64,000 nt of DNA from assembly GCA_012932865.1 (NCBI GenBank), contig SAXG01000022.1, positions 704,493 through 768,492 of the forward strand. Direction: 5' to 3'. This stretch comes from Amylostereum areolatum (lineage: Eukaryota; Basidiomycota; Agaricomycetes; Russulales; Stereaceae). Each line of letters begins with the position of its first letter. Positions within the stretch are counted from its first letter, which is position 1. The notes beneath the pieces were generated by a model, which searched no databases, was not told the DNA's origin, and saw only the letters and a list, made by a program, of their open reading frames with translations. Below, one piece after another: positions 34,109 to 45,611 of this stretch. The translations under genes and the position numbers were made by a program.

Positions 34109-35772
34109 GACTCCATCGAATCGTTACCGGTGGGCTGAATTTGGGCGACCGCCGGGGCGCTATAGTTGCGGCGCATCGGGCACTCGATCGAGTCTGCGTT
34201 GTGGGCTCCTTTGCAGTTTATGCACTTGGGCGGGTGGTTGCATTCCATCGTCTCGGGGCGGTTCTCTTTCCTGCAGCCCAAGCATTTATCGCGGTGCTCG
34301 CGCTCGTCATGAGACTCGCCGCACGTTCGGCACTTCGGTGCGGACTTGCAGCCGCCGACGAGGTGCCCGAGGCGCCAGCAGCGCGAGCACTGCCGGAGTC
34401 GCGGCTTGTCCACCCAACGCTTCGTTCGCACCGGAGCGCCAAACATGTATAGTGTGGACTTGAGGAGAGATTTGAGGAGGGAGCCATCGGGGTCTTCAAA
34501 AGCGAACGAGACGGATGACTTGAGACCTTCGATAGTGTCTGCGGGTCGAATCCAGCGTGGGTGTTGGGTTATGTTGAGTTTTGCTACTTGGGGATTGCGA
34601 AGAAGGGCCTCTTGGAGCGTTTCGTCGGAGAAGACAGGATCATCGGGGAGAGAGCGGGTGAATACGCCGGAAAGGATGATTTTGGACCATGGCGTGTCGC
34701 GCGAAATGGTTTGGTCGGAAGGTAGGTCCAACGCGGCGCGGATAGACGGGAGATTATCCTGGATGAGGGGAACGGACGTGTGCGGTGGGAAGGTTAGAAC
34801 GATGTTGCCTGAGCCGTTCCAGTGCGAGCCGAGGACCTGCAATCCTTTGGCCGTAGGAACTGTGGCTAGACGCTTGTTTATTCGTTCAGAAATGAGGAAG
34901 GGGTGCGTGCGGTCGTTCGGGCTCGGGGGGTGTCCTTGATAGCGGACAATGAAGCGAACCGGCTCGGGTTGACGAGGCGTTGACTTGGCGGTTGTAGGTG
35001 GGGGCGTGTTTGCCTTTGGCGTAGAGCTCGCTGCGGCCGCATACGACATGGCACGGTTTGACGCGCCCTGCGACGCGGAGGGAGCAGGAGCCGGAGCACC
35101 TCCGGGACGACGATCCGAGTTGTTGGGGGATTGGCGTTCGAGATGGGACAGGCGAGATTGAACGGAATTGAGGGAGTTGTGCATGGATTGGAGCATGTTG
35201 AGGATGGTGGATTCGGTGGGGGAGGGTCGGGAAGGGATGTGCTGATCATGAGGGGTGGACGGACTCAGGTCGTGAGCGGCCGGAAAGTCGTCGCGTGCCA
35301 TGTCAATGTCGTCTTCGTTGGGATCGCCGTCTAAGCACTCGCGAAGCGAGTACTTTACCGCTTTAAGTGCCCGGGCGCTATCGTCGTCATCTTCAAGGTA
35401 CGGTACCGCCATGCTCATGGCCCGCAGGAGGCCCTGGCAGAGCTTGACCCAATCGGTTAAGTCATCGAGAGCGTCTTGTTCTCTGGCCTCATGGAGTACT
35501 TCGTGCGCAAACCTAAAGGTCACGAGGGCTGGCGAGTCGACGGGGACTACGTTGTCGCCGGGGAACCCGGCGGACGGAGTTTGTTCATGGGAAGGGGTGG
35601 AAATGGGGGGGGCCTCGAAGGGACTCTGGCCGTTCGGAGCCGAAATCCTTCGCCGTTCTTCTCCTGAGGGGGACGCCGCTCGCTTCAGAGAGCGCTGTGA
35701 CGTCGAAGAAGGAGGTTCCGGTGGCGTATGAGCAGTGGAGAATTGAGTTTGGGGTGGGGATGATGATGGCAT
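34105..35772 (-). CDS. LINE ORF1: gag-like RNA-binding protein
   Basis: I chose the ATG at 35772 because the upstream in-frame codons have no ATG inside the element. The protein is about 555 residues. The N-terminal half is Ser/Pro-rich with a helical segment (MLQSMHNSLNSVQSRLSHLERQ) that could oligomerise. The middle (VRFIVRYQGHPPSPNDRTHPF onwards) looks like the RRM-like part of fungal ORF1 proteins. The C-terminus has a run of zinc knuckles (CSRCWRLGHLVGGC, CRTCGESHDEREH, CINCKGAHNADSIEC). It is expected to coat element RNA. Confidence 0.88.
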   Translation of the reverse strand: MPSSSPPQTQFSTAHTPPEPPSSTSQRSLKRAASPSGEERRRISAPNGQSPFEAPPISTPSHEQTPSAGFPGDNVVPVDSPALVTFRFAHEVLHEAREQDALDDLTDWVKLCQGLLRAMSMAVPYLEDDDDSARALKAVKYSLRECLDGDPNEDDIDMARDDFPAAHDLSPSTPHDQHIPSRPSPTESTILNMLQSMHNSLNSVQSRLSHLERQSPNNSDRRPGGAPAPAPSASQGASNRAMSYAAAASSTPKANTPPPTTAKSTPRQPEPVRFIVRYQGHPPSPNDRTHPFLISERINKRLATVPTAKGLQVLGSHWNGSGNIVLTFPPHTSVPLIQDNLPSIRAALDLPSDQTISRDTPWSKIILSGVFTRSLPDDPVFSDETLQEALLRNPQVAKLNITQHPRWIRPADTIEGLKSSVSFAFEDPDGSLLKSLLKSTLYMFGAPVRTKRWVDKPRLRQCSRCWRLGHLVGGCKSAPKCRTCGESHDEREHRDKCLGCRKENRPETMECNHPPKCINCKGAHNADSIECPMRRNYSAPAVAQIQPTGNDSMES

Positions 35773-35786
35773 GAGGGAAAGGTGTG

Positions 35787-35800
35787 CCACGTGACTCCTC
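35787..35800 (+). repeat. Target-site duplication of the LINE, right copy
   Basis: Exact repeat of 29977-29990, about 100 bp before the NF-X1 start codon. It leaves that gene a copy of the CACGTG site. Confidence 0.92.
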
Positions 35801-35897
35801 TGTGACTTGACGTGACTCCCTTCGCCGCACTAATTAAGCACTGGCAGCGGCAGCCGGAGTCCCCCTCTACGTCCTCCAATTTTCCTTTCTCTCTTGC

Positions 35898-38800
35898 ATG
35901 TCGTCTGAAGCCCCCATAGTAGATCACCATCTGCCACACAACGTCCCAGAACCATCCCAAAATCCCGCACGACCACCGACAAATAAACGTAGGTATGACA
36001 AGTCCCCACGGAACCCTGGCCCTTCAAATGCGGATCCATCTGCCCAACGCAACGATACTGGCAAGACGAGCACCCCGAAGAATGATTCTGCACGTCGGAA
36101 ACCACGAGACGGTCCTCGAAGGAATTTAAACCCCGGCGATGGTCGCGCTCGTACGTCCACGCCTCCTGGCAATCACAGCGACGGAGCTGCTTCTCGCGCA
36201 CCCTCCAAAGGAGGCGGACGCGCCAGTGATCCCCGATCGAACCGAAATAGCAACAAACCCAGAGCAGACGCCGATGCGGACGGTCATCCCCTCCCCAACA
36301 ACGAGAAAGAGGCTGGTTCCTCCAAAACGCTTAAAACCAGGCGCGGGGCAAAGTTCAATGCCAATCTTTCTGGGCCTACGTCCAGGAGGCTACCTGCATC
36401 CGCATTCAACAAGGCCGACAAATACATACTTCCGCCGAGCAAGGACGATGACCTAACGACGATTCTCACTCGCGAGCTCAGCACTGCACCTTACGCAGAC
36501 TGTCCTATTTGTTTCGCCGCCATCCATCCAAATCAACCCTCGTGGTCGTGTTCGCCATCATCTCCAACTCATCCATCAGCGGACGACAACGATAGCGGGA
36601 GGCAACCGGAGACCGCGCAATGTTGCTGGACGACGTTCCATCTGAAATGTATCCAGCCGTGGGCGTTGAAAAGCGTCAAGGATATCGAGGAGGCATGGAG
36701 GGCCAGAGGCGAAGAGCGCAAAGGCGAGTGGAGGTGCCCCGGTTGCCAGCTAAAAAGGGAGACAATACCACGCATCTACTGGTGAGTACGCCATGCCCTA
36801 CCTGTTACTACTGCAATTCAGCTGACCAACACTCCAGGTGTTTCTGCGGTTCTGTGCAGGATCCGAAACCCCCGCGACTCTCTACACCCCACTCATGTGG
36901 AAATCCGTGCTCTAGACCTCGCGCATGCGGGCATCCCTGTCCACTGGCCTGTCATCCTGGGCCGTGCCCACCATGCATGATCACCACGCATCTCCCATGC
37001 CATTGTGGAAAACAGAACATCTCTTTCCTTTGCTCTCGCTCGGCACCAAGCAAGAAAACACGCGCCCATGCCCCAGTCGATCTGTCCTGTGGGAACAAGT
37101 GCGGGCGGAAGCTGTCCTGTGGCAATCATGAATGCCAGGATACCTGCCATGATGGAGCCTGTGCACCCTGTCAGGTATCAGAGGAGGCCAGGTGTTGGTG
37201 TGGGAAGGAACGAAAGGAGCTGGCCTGTGGCGTTGGGAAGCCCGAGGGCTGTGCTGTCACCATTGACGGCGTGGAAGATATCTGGGTCGGCAAGTACGAG
37301 TGCGGGAATATTTGTAGTCGGTACGTTTTCATCGGTCACTACCCTACTCCAGATCACTGACTACTTTCCTAGACCTTTTGACTGTGGCGTTCACAAGTGC
37401 GAAAAGTCATGCCATTCACCTTCTAGCAGACCACCCGGCTGCCCTCGCTCACCGTCGGTGATCACCCATTGTCCATGTGGCAAGCACGAACTGGCAAATC
37501 CTGCCTCGGCGGCCTTCTTCTCCCATGACGCACACCTCACACGTACCAAATGTACCGATCCAATCCCTACCTGCACTTCCCTTTGCAAGAAACCCTTAAC
37601 TGGCTGCTCGCATGTCTGCTCTTCCCCTTGCCACCTTGGCCCCTGTCCCCCATGCACCATCCCCCTTGTTCGTCCGTGCAGGTGTGGATCGACGACACGT
37701 GAAGTTCTGTGTTGCGACGCTCAAGAAGGGCGTGACCTCGAGGAGATTCTGTGCGATCGCCCATGCACCGCGTTGCGCGCATGTGGTCGTCACCAGTGTA
37801 ACAGGCTCTGCTGTCCATTGGCCGCTCTGGCGAGCACGGGCAAGGGCAAGGGCAAGGGCAAGAAACGCGCGACGGGCGCCAACCAGACCACCGACGCTAT
37901 ATTGGATGAAGCAGGATGGCACCAATGCGACATCGTCTGCGGGAAGCCTCTTACTTGTGGAAATCATGAGTGCGAAGAACGCGACCACAAACTGCCTTGC
38001 CCGCCTTGCCTACGAAGTTCATTCGAAGAGGTGATTGCAGTAGCTCGTACGCAAGTGACTCGGGCTGACGCTCTCGTTTTAGATGATATGCAATTGCGGA
38101 AGGACTATCCTGGAACCGCCGATACCCTGTGGGACGCGCATCAACTGCAGCTATCCCTGCGCTCGACCCAGATTACCTTGCGAACACCCCAAAACTCCGC
38201 ACGCCTGTCACGAAGACCCGACTCCCTGCCCTCCGTGCCCGTTCCTAACGAATAAACCGTGTGCTTGTGGCAAGAAAAGCGTCGGCAATATCCGCTGTTC
38301 GCAAGAGAAAGTATCGTGTGGTACCCCGTGTGGAAAGCCGCTGGCATGCGGTTTCCACCGCTGCGAACGACTGTGTCACGGAGACGCGTGTGGCGCATGC
38401 ACCGCCGTTTGCGGGAAGGCTCGGAAGCTCTGGTGCGTTTGCTGCCTTCTTACATCCTCGGATTTTGTGCCGACTTCGCCGTTAGCTTGCCCGCACAGCA
38501 TCCCTGCACGCAACCTTGTCACGCCCCATCGGTTTGTCCTGAGACGGAACCTTGCAGTTCGGCCATCATCATCACCTGCTCCTGCTGTCGCATTCGTCAA
38601 TCTATTCAGTGTGGGAAGAGTTCCACAAACCCGGCAGGGCGGGAGGCAACACAACAGGTCAAATGCACGAACGATTGCGCCTTAGCGAGGCGTAACGCCC
38701 GGCTAGCGGAGGCGCTGGGCATCAACCCCGACACGAAGAATGACAAGCAGGTCGTGTACAACGAAGAGCTTACTGCATTTGCCCGCGCGAATGCGAAGTT

Positions 38801-39433
38801 TCTTGCCTTAGTAGAGAAGGCGTTTGCTGAGTGTGTTCGCCGATAACTTGGTTGCTCACGCCAGACTAACGTTCCCGATGTAGTTTCGTCACTTCGGACA
38901 AGCGAACTCAAGTGCTTCCGCACATGCCAGAGTCGAAGCGCAAGTTTGTTCACGACTTGGCCGCCTTGTATCGAATGGACACTCAGATGGTCGACCAAGA
39001 GCCTTATCGAAGGTTTGTCCTTTATCACCTGCATCGCGGTGCACGTATCCTCACCCGTGTCTTGTCCCGTAGTGTCCAACTCATCCGACGCGTTGACACG
39101 CGCATTCCGAGCCCACTTTTGTCCGGATCCCTCCCTAGCACAGGTAGCAGCCTAGGAAAGCTAGCGGATCTTCGCGCGCCAGTGAGTCAATGGCCCCGCA
39201 TGCAGAACCCAGCGCCCTCCACCTCTGGTTCTGGGCGGGGATGGACGTCCATCGTCGCAAAGCCTGTAACGCCCCCAGCCATCCGTCCATCACCAGCACC
39301 ACTCAGCGGGGGAACCAGTTCCGTGCCTTCCCGCGTTGTGGCACCGCGCTCTTCACGCCCTGCTCCAAGCCCTGCTCTGAGCGGTCAGGATGTGTCAGAG
39401 CATGTCCCTGACAATTGGGAGGACGACACCTAG
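35898..39433 (+). CDS. FAP1: NF-X1-type zinc-finger protein with RING-variant and R3H domains
   Basis: The start is the ATG at 35898 and the stop at 39431-39433, with about six exons (introns near 36782, 37320, 38030, 38433, 38842 and 39012). The N-terminus is basic and disordered. A RING-like segment (CPICF...CWTTFHLKCIQPWA...WRCPGCQ) lies at about residues 200-290. Many NF-X1 fingers follow, for example CGNPCSRPRACGHPCPLACHPGPCPPC, CGNKCGRKLSCGNHECQ, CGVHKCEKSCH and CGTPCGKPLACGFHRCERLC. After the fingers comes an R3H-like region (ESKRKFVHDLAALYRMD) and a Ser/Pro tail ending in DNWEDDT. The architecture matches human NFX1 and yeast Fap1, a DNA-binding E3-ligase-like protein that interacts with FKBP12. 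Regulation may involve the CACGTG motif just upstream. Confidence 0.88.
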
Positions 39434-39569
39434 GACTTCGATAAACCTTCAATAGTAAATATAACATAACATAGAGAGTAGAACTGTAAGGCTACAAGCA
39501 AGAGCCTAGAGGCCTATGTAGTCGTGTATTCGCAGAATAGCAATGTATCCTTGTTTTTGCGAACTTGTT

Positions 39570-41631
39570 TCAGAGCCCCCCTCTGAATCTTTTTTCTGCC
39601 GTCCTCAACGGCACATACAAAATCGCCGTCACCACCATGGCCATCTCGAATCCGAGGTCGCCCGCTTTTGCGCCAATGGGGCCGACGAACCACACTTGGT
39701 CCATCGAAGGCACGACGAGCGCAAACGAGAGCAGGCTCGCGCCCAACGCCGCAACGCCCGAAGGCAGCCGAGCTGGGTTATTCCACGCACTCGAGTCGTA
39801 ATGTGCGAAGTCACCGCGGCGGAAGTAGAAATGCTCGATGAGAAGGACCGAGATGTATGCGCCGACCCAGTAGCCGATGATCCCGAGAAAGTTGGACAGA
39901 GTCGCGTAGAATTTGTGTTGACCGACGATGGCCAGCGGGACGATACTATTGGGGACTTTCAGTACACCACAAACGGAAGGCGATGAGAAACGCTTACATC
40001 GCGACGGACAAGATGGAAAATAGGTATCGCGGTACGTGGACCAACCACGGAACGAACGTCTGGAACGCGAAACCGATGGAGTAGATCGTCGGTGAGATGT
40101 TGGCGGTCACGCCGAGGCTCAGCAGGACAAGGAGGAACTTCCCGAACCCCCCGACAGGGCGGAGCATGGCGGCGATGAGCCCTCCGATGTTCTCTCCGCC
40201 GTAGCCTGCTTCCCACTCTGGAACAGTGGGGACGGCCACAGCCACTGCCGCACCTAGGCACTGTATGCTAACCTATTGACAACGTTAGCAAATAGATACC
40301 AATATAGTAAGGGATGGCTTACGATGGGGATGATTAGGCCTAAGAAAGAGTAGGTGAAGATGCGCCAGCTGGCGGCCGTGTCAGTACACACGGACGACAC
40401 ATGTAACACACGGCTCACCTGGACACTCGGGGATTGAAGTAGGCGGTGTAATCTGCGCCAAAGGGCGAGTAGGTGATCGTGAAACCGGCAATCGTTGCGA
40501 TAAAGCCAAGGATGCCGGCAGCAGTGGCTGGCTCAACTGGCGAAGGGTTGATGAGATGCTTGCCCCCAACCCCACTTGCAACAGCAAACACAACGAGAGC
40601 AGCGATCCAGACCAGTCGCTCGAACCTAAGCAAATGGATTCGGCTCAGGAAGGCTGATATATGGGTATCGATCAAACCTCACCATGCCAAAAACCTGATA
40701 CCGCAAAAAGACACCTACAGATCGGTTAATTGACGCGAGAACATCGCTGAGAAGAGCAAAGAAACGCACAAGTAGAGAGATCGCAGCGATGATGACGATC
40801 CCCACTCTGTGAGGCTTGCCTCAGCTTCATGGTCTCAGCGGAAGATATCAAAATAAACGCACGTCCAGCTCAAATTTCCATCCGACACGCTAGCCAACGT
40901 CTGCCCGCCCAATATGCAATTCAATATGCTGAAGCCGAACGCGTTGACAAGCGAGAGGACGCTGGGCACTGCCGCCCCGTAATATCTTTACGAACCGAAG
41001 TCGGCATAGGCTCCTGTATTCGTGACCCATTCCAGAGGAGACGTACCCGAAAGTGTATCTTGAAATGCACATTTGCCGCATGCCCATCTTGGGTCCCCAT
41101 GTCGTGCTGCAGTTGAAGGAAAGGTCGTGACATATTTCGCGATACGATAGGGGGAAACGTACAAGTATGCCGGCGCGATCGCACACAACGAGTGAAAGAA
41201 CAGGATGATCAGACACGAGTCCCTCAATCCAAGTCCGAATGCAACGGGTCCAAGCGTTCCAGTCGAAAACCTGCACCAACATCCGTGAGTGAGTGAAAAC
41301 TTCCCGCTAGCTATTCAAAGGGGAAACGCACGACAGAATGTTCAAGTTCGCCGACATGAATATGAAGAAGATCTTGTTGAACTGCTCTTCCGTCCTGTCA
41401 CCCACCGCAACAGGATGTATCCCTGATCCCCGCAGTGCGTAAATGTCAGAACCCAATGCAACGGTAGGAGAAAAGAAACGCACCTCTCTCCTCTACCCGA
41501 CCCCACTTTAACAGCCTCTTCACGAGCGGGCTCTTGCTGCCCTGGCTCTCACTGAAAGACACGAAGCCAATGGACGCCTTCTCCGCATCTGCAATGGCGG
41601 CGACGGAGCCCTTTTCTGCATCGTCGAGCAT
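39570..41631 (-). CDS. NCS1-family purine/cytosine permease (FCY2-like)
   Basis: The stop is at 39570-39572. I place the start at the ATG at 41631; an upstream exon cannot be excluded. The gene has many exons. After a hydrophilic N-terminus with a Lys-rich segment, hydrophobic stretches follow in the family order. These include FKIFFIFMSANLNILS, TLGPVAFGLGLRD, GPKMGMRQMCISRYTFG, FGAAVPSVLSLVNAFGFS, LVWIAALVVFAVASGVGGKH, GFTITYSPFGADYTAYFNP, LGVTANISPTIYSIGFAFQ and VGAYISVLLIEHFYFRRGDF. About 12 transmembrane segments are expected. NCS1 proteins import nucleobases with protons across the plasma membrane. The exact base is not predictable. Confidence 0.85.
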
Positions 41632-42051
41632 CGATGAAGGTGGTGAAGACCAAGGACGGATGCCGAGTCTCGGGACGACGGAGCTAGGAGAGGGGTCTCA
41701 TCGAGGACCACCGGTTTATAATCCATCGACCCATGGTATGACTGGGACCCGGAACCAGTCAGGCATGGATGGGCAGAGTCCGCCTGATCTCAGAGGCGAT
41801 AGCAAGAATAAGGATGGGAATAAAAGCGGGAGAGGTGACCCAATGGCTGGTGCTTGATCGAATCGATCCCAAAGGCCAAGTCAATGATTCACAGGGGTTC
41901 CGCTTAGCGCGCTGATCAAGTTTATCGCGAGTTTCCGGTCAACACGGTGGACTCCTCCGCCACAGAATCTCCACCCTATAGGATAACAATACATAAGATT
42001 AAGATACTAGCCCCACCGCCGACGTTCGCCGGCAGTTCTCGTGAACGACAT

Positions 42052-45000
42052 TCAATGTTCTCTATCGGCCAACAGGGATGACGCCCTGACCTTCCCCAGG
42101 GGCACCTTCATCGGTTCGAGCTTCATCCTCTGCCTCGCCTTCTCCTGCCGCTTCTTGAACCGCACCTTACACCGGTCGCAAAGCGTGTTGGCGCTTCCCG
42201 GTGGGATCTGTTTATGGCAAGGGTGATTCGCACATAGACGCTGTCACAAAGGTCAGGTGGGAGTAAAGCAGGATAAACGAAGATTAGGTACCGTTGTAGG
42301 AGCCTGGCTTGGGCCGACGGGGATAGGGTTCGGAGGTGGAGCCATGTTCGTCTGGCCAAGAGTCCTGGGATGAGACGCGTTTGGGAGGGGGCCGTCTGGT
42401 GGAGGTGCTGTTCGGATAGATGCAGGAACAACGTTCGTGGAGAACACGGCCATGCTGCTCTGTTCAGAGCCCGTCGCATGGTTAGAATCAAGCGTAGTCG
42501 TATCGACGACGGCCTTCCGCCGCTTGCGAGGAGGCTATAGGGTATGTTATCAATACAAGATACTAAGCATGGTAGAAGAGAAACGACACGGACCTTCGCC
42601 TTCGGATCGTACATGTTCACTGTCAGCTCTCCGTTGGGGTTGTTGGCCCTTGGTTTCCTCGGTGCGCTCGTATTTTGTTTTGGCGTCGGTGTCGGTGCTG
42701 CGCTACTGGCTGGCGTTGCAGACGCGGAGTTGTCCGCCTCTGTACGTGCCGGAACCACAGGAGCAGCTGGAACAGCAGGAGTGACATCGCCCGAGCTGGC
42801 ACCATTAGGCGCTTCACCGTATCCAGCCCATGCAGCGCTCAGCGTCGGAACGATATAACTTTGCGTCGTGAATGGGGAAGGTTGCGCCGGCGGGTGCTGG
42901 TACATGATGTGGGTGTAGGGTCCCCTGCCAGGGAAGGGTATCGGAGCGAACGGACTCGGGGTATAGAACGGTGGTTGGCCCGGTTGGTACGACAAGCCAA
43001 ATGGTGGGGGCATATAATATGGTAGTTGGAACTGGGGTTGTATGTGCGTGGACGCGGTACCGTTCGGTGCAGGGGGAGGCACGGTATATGAAGGCGTTGT
43101 AACTGAAGGCTCGGAGGGCCGTCCAAGGGGAGGAGCAGCTGTGGTTGGAGCGGAGGGAACAGCAGGTGAGGATGCCGGGACAGAAGCGGGCGAGAGCATT
43201 GGGGTAGACGCAGCAGTGGCCGGTCCGCTGTCTGCAGTGGATGGATCGGCCGTGGAGGAGGGTGCGGATTTGCGCTTCTTGGATGTCATCCGGGCCACTG
43301 TACTTGTTCCAGCCGCTGATGCATCTGACGGGGACTCGCTCCCGATCGCAACCACAGACGACCCTGTGGCATGCGCTGCCATGTCCGACGGAGTCGCAAC
43401 CTTCCAAACATCCTCAGCTCTTCGTTTGAAAGGGGCCCGTTTTCTCTTCTTGTTAGGTTGAATTTCCGGGTCAGAAGTCGGAGTGAGGGCAGAAGCTTCA
43501 GCTATCGGAGCGGAGAGAGCAGGAAGAGGGTTGGGAGCTATCTGTTCGTGATCTGGATGAGCCATGTCCGGTATGCCCATATCTGGAGGAAAGAGAGGCT
43601 CCATGAAAACGATATCCGACGGGGCACGATCCTGGAAGAGAGACGATCCATCTGGATTGGCATCCTCAACAGCACCCGTCTTAGAGGAAGACGCGATCTG
43701 GCCGTCGTCAGCCCCCGTCGGACGTTGGCCAGGGACGGCCTCGTCCGCATCCTCTCCCGATGGCTGCTGCGACTTCTCCGCGGCCTGCTCAGCCTTGCGC
43801 CGTCGCGCCTCACGATCCTTCTCCCGATGGAACTCGCACATCTTCCACGGAGAGTTGGTAGTCAGTAGGTTTTGGCAATGTCGGATGCTGCAGACGTGAT
43901 TGGTGCGGCGCCATCCTCTGGCAGGAGGTGGGATACTCTTCCGAGTATCATTCCCAAGTGATACGTCCTGCCCCAGGCAAATGTTAAACGGATTGACAGC
44001 ATGGATAGACGGCAGGACAAACCGGTGAAGCATCTTTGCCGTCTTCCTTCCGTTTCAGCATGGCCTCGAATGCTGCACGCTCCTGCTCTGTCGCGCGCTC
44101 ATCGACGATAGGAAGGGCCTTTTCTTCTTTGTCGCGTACCCTCTTGAGCTTGCTATGGTGTCGGTTCTGCATTCGATGGGCTTCGCATCGTCGGTACTCG
44201 TAGTCGCCCGTCAAGATTGTGTGGCAATGCGAGACGGTGCACATCCTCACAGGTGGCAGGACGAGCGGCTCAGGATCACGAGGGGGTGTCGGCGGCATCC
44301 CAGGCATTTGAGTGTTGTCCCATGCTTTTCGCTCGTTGTCTGGAAGGTCGGCCAAGGGCTGTAAGCTATATAAGCACAGCTAATCACGGGTCGTAAGTGT
44401 ACGTCACACTCACGATGAGACCTGCGGCGGCTCTGCGTTCCTCCTCTGCCGCACGAAGCTGCTCGAGCTCGGCTAGCGCGATTTCGCGGTCGCGTTTCCA
44501 TTTTGCTCGTTTAGCAGTGCCGTAGGCGCGGTAGCGAGTCCGACACTCTTGGCACATCTTGTAAAGGTAGTCGCCAGAGATGATGCGCTTGCATCCTTTG
44601 ATAGAGCAGTAGCGCGGAGGTATTGAGGAATCAGGATCAGGGGTGTCGTCTTCTTCGTCTTCGTCTTCATCACTGGAGACAGGGTTGAGTGGTGGAAGGG
44701 TGAGGGCACCGGCGAGTTCGGAAGACGAGGACTGGAACAGCCTTGGGTCTATTTGGTTAGGTTCCCAAGTTATCGCGTACGAATCGGGTACAGGCTCTGG
44801 GAGCGGTAAAGGCTACAATCGGGATGAGTGTGCTGCGTAAGGGCGATAAAAAAAGCAAGGGATCGTTGACCTGGTCCGCCTGTGTATGGGGGGTGTGAGT
44901 GTGACTTCGGTCTTGGACATTGACAACATCGGGGGGAAGAAAGACGGCCACTTCGTCGGGGTTGTTGGCGTGGAGGTTCACGGCGAGTTTCTCCATCTTG

Positions 45001-45260
45001 CGTTTGGCGCGCTTAGTGGACGCATAGATCCGATGACGGCCACGACATTCATGGCACATTTTGCCAGAGTAGTCGGGAGTGAGAAGAGAGTTGCAGTTCT
45101 TGACAGAGCATTTGCGAAAGGCGGAGGCGGAGGGCACAGCGTCGGGGGAATGTAATTGTTCTTGTTGCTCTTGTTGCTGCTGCTGCTGGGAAAGTGAGGA
45201 AGAAGGGTAATAGGCGTGCTGTGGGTAATAGGCCATCGGAAGACTATTAGTCGACGCCAT
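42052..45260 (-). CDS. Protein with five tandem Cys-rich modules, unknown function
   Basis: The start is the ATG at 45260 (MASTNSLPMAYYP) and the stop at 42052-42054; about seven exons. Five copies of a short module are present: CSVKNCNSLLTPDYSGKMCHEC, CSIKGCKRIISGDYLYKMCQEC, CTVSHCHTILTGDYEYRRCEAH, CSIRHCQNLLTTNSPWKMCEFH and CANHPCHKQIPPGSANTLCDRC. The pattern is C-x4-C-x12-13-C-x2-[CH], directly followed by an Arg/Lys-rich helix (for example TKRAKRKMEKLA). This looks like a small metal-binding fold with a basic helix, so nucleic-acid binding is possible. Between modules 4 and 5 lies a roughly 400-residue Ser/Pro/Thr/Ala-rich low-complexity region. A Gln-rich run precedes module 1. I recognise no named family. 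Confidence 0.7.
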
Positions 45261-45611
45261 CGACGCGTGGTAAGTAGAGCTTAGAGCAGAGTCTGGTCGG
45301 CCACCGGCCAACGCCCCCGTCGGACTTGCAAAGTTTGCCCATATTTGGCTCTCCCGCCTCACGTTACTCCGAGTCCTCCAACTCACGATCGTACATTATC
45401 ATTCAAGACACAGCAGATTGCAGCAAATGCAGATGCAGACGCAGAAACGCTTATATGTACTGCGTAAGGCCTGACGCTGACTCCGAGTCTGTAGCCGACT
45501 CCGCTGGTCGTTGAAGGTACGCGCATGGAGTACCCTAGAGTCCTGCAAGCCTCGAACTAATGTCCAAGGCCAAATCCCGCGCAGGCATACTACCCGTCCG
45601 CCCATGTATCA

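Larger units (their letters stand above)
29991..35786 (-). mobile_element. Full-length non-LTR retrotransposon (LINE, Tad1-like)
   Basis: Minus orientation. The 3' end is a run of 25 T on the plus strand (29991-30015), i.e. a poly(A) tail. The 5' end lies 14 bp before the ORF1 ATG. The element is flanked by a 14-bp target duplication ccacgtgactcctc (29977-29990 and 35787-35800). It carries two overlapping ORFs: a zinc-knuckle gag-like ORF1 and an ORF2 with endonuclease, reverse transcriptase and RNase H. Both frames are open. The Tad1 assignment rests on the domain order (APE endonuclease, RT, RNase H, C-terminal Cys/His motif) and is moderately sure. Confidence 0.92.

Noticed and set aside
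30542..35731. Plus-strand open frames across the LINE
   Set aside because: They are shadows of ORF1 and ORF2, which carry all catalytic motifs on the minus strand.
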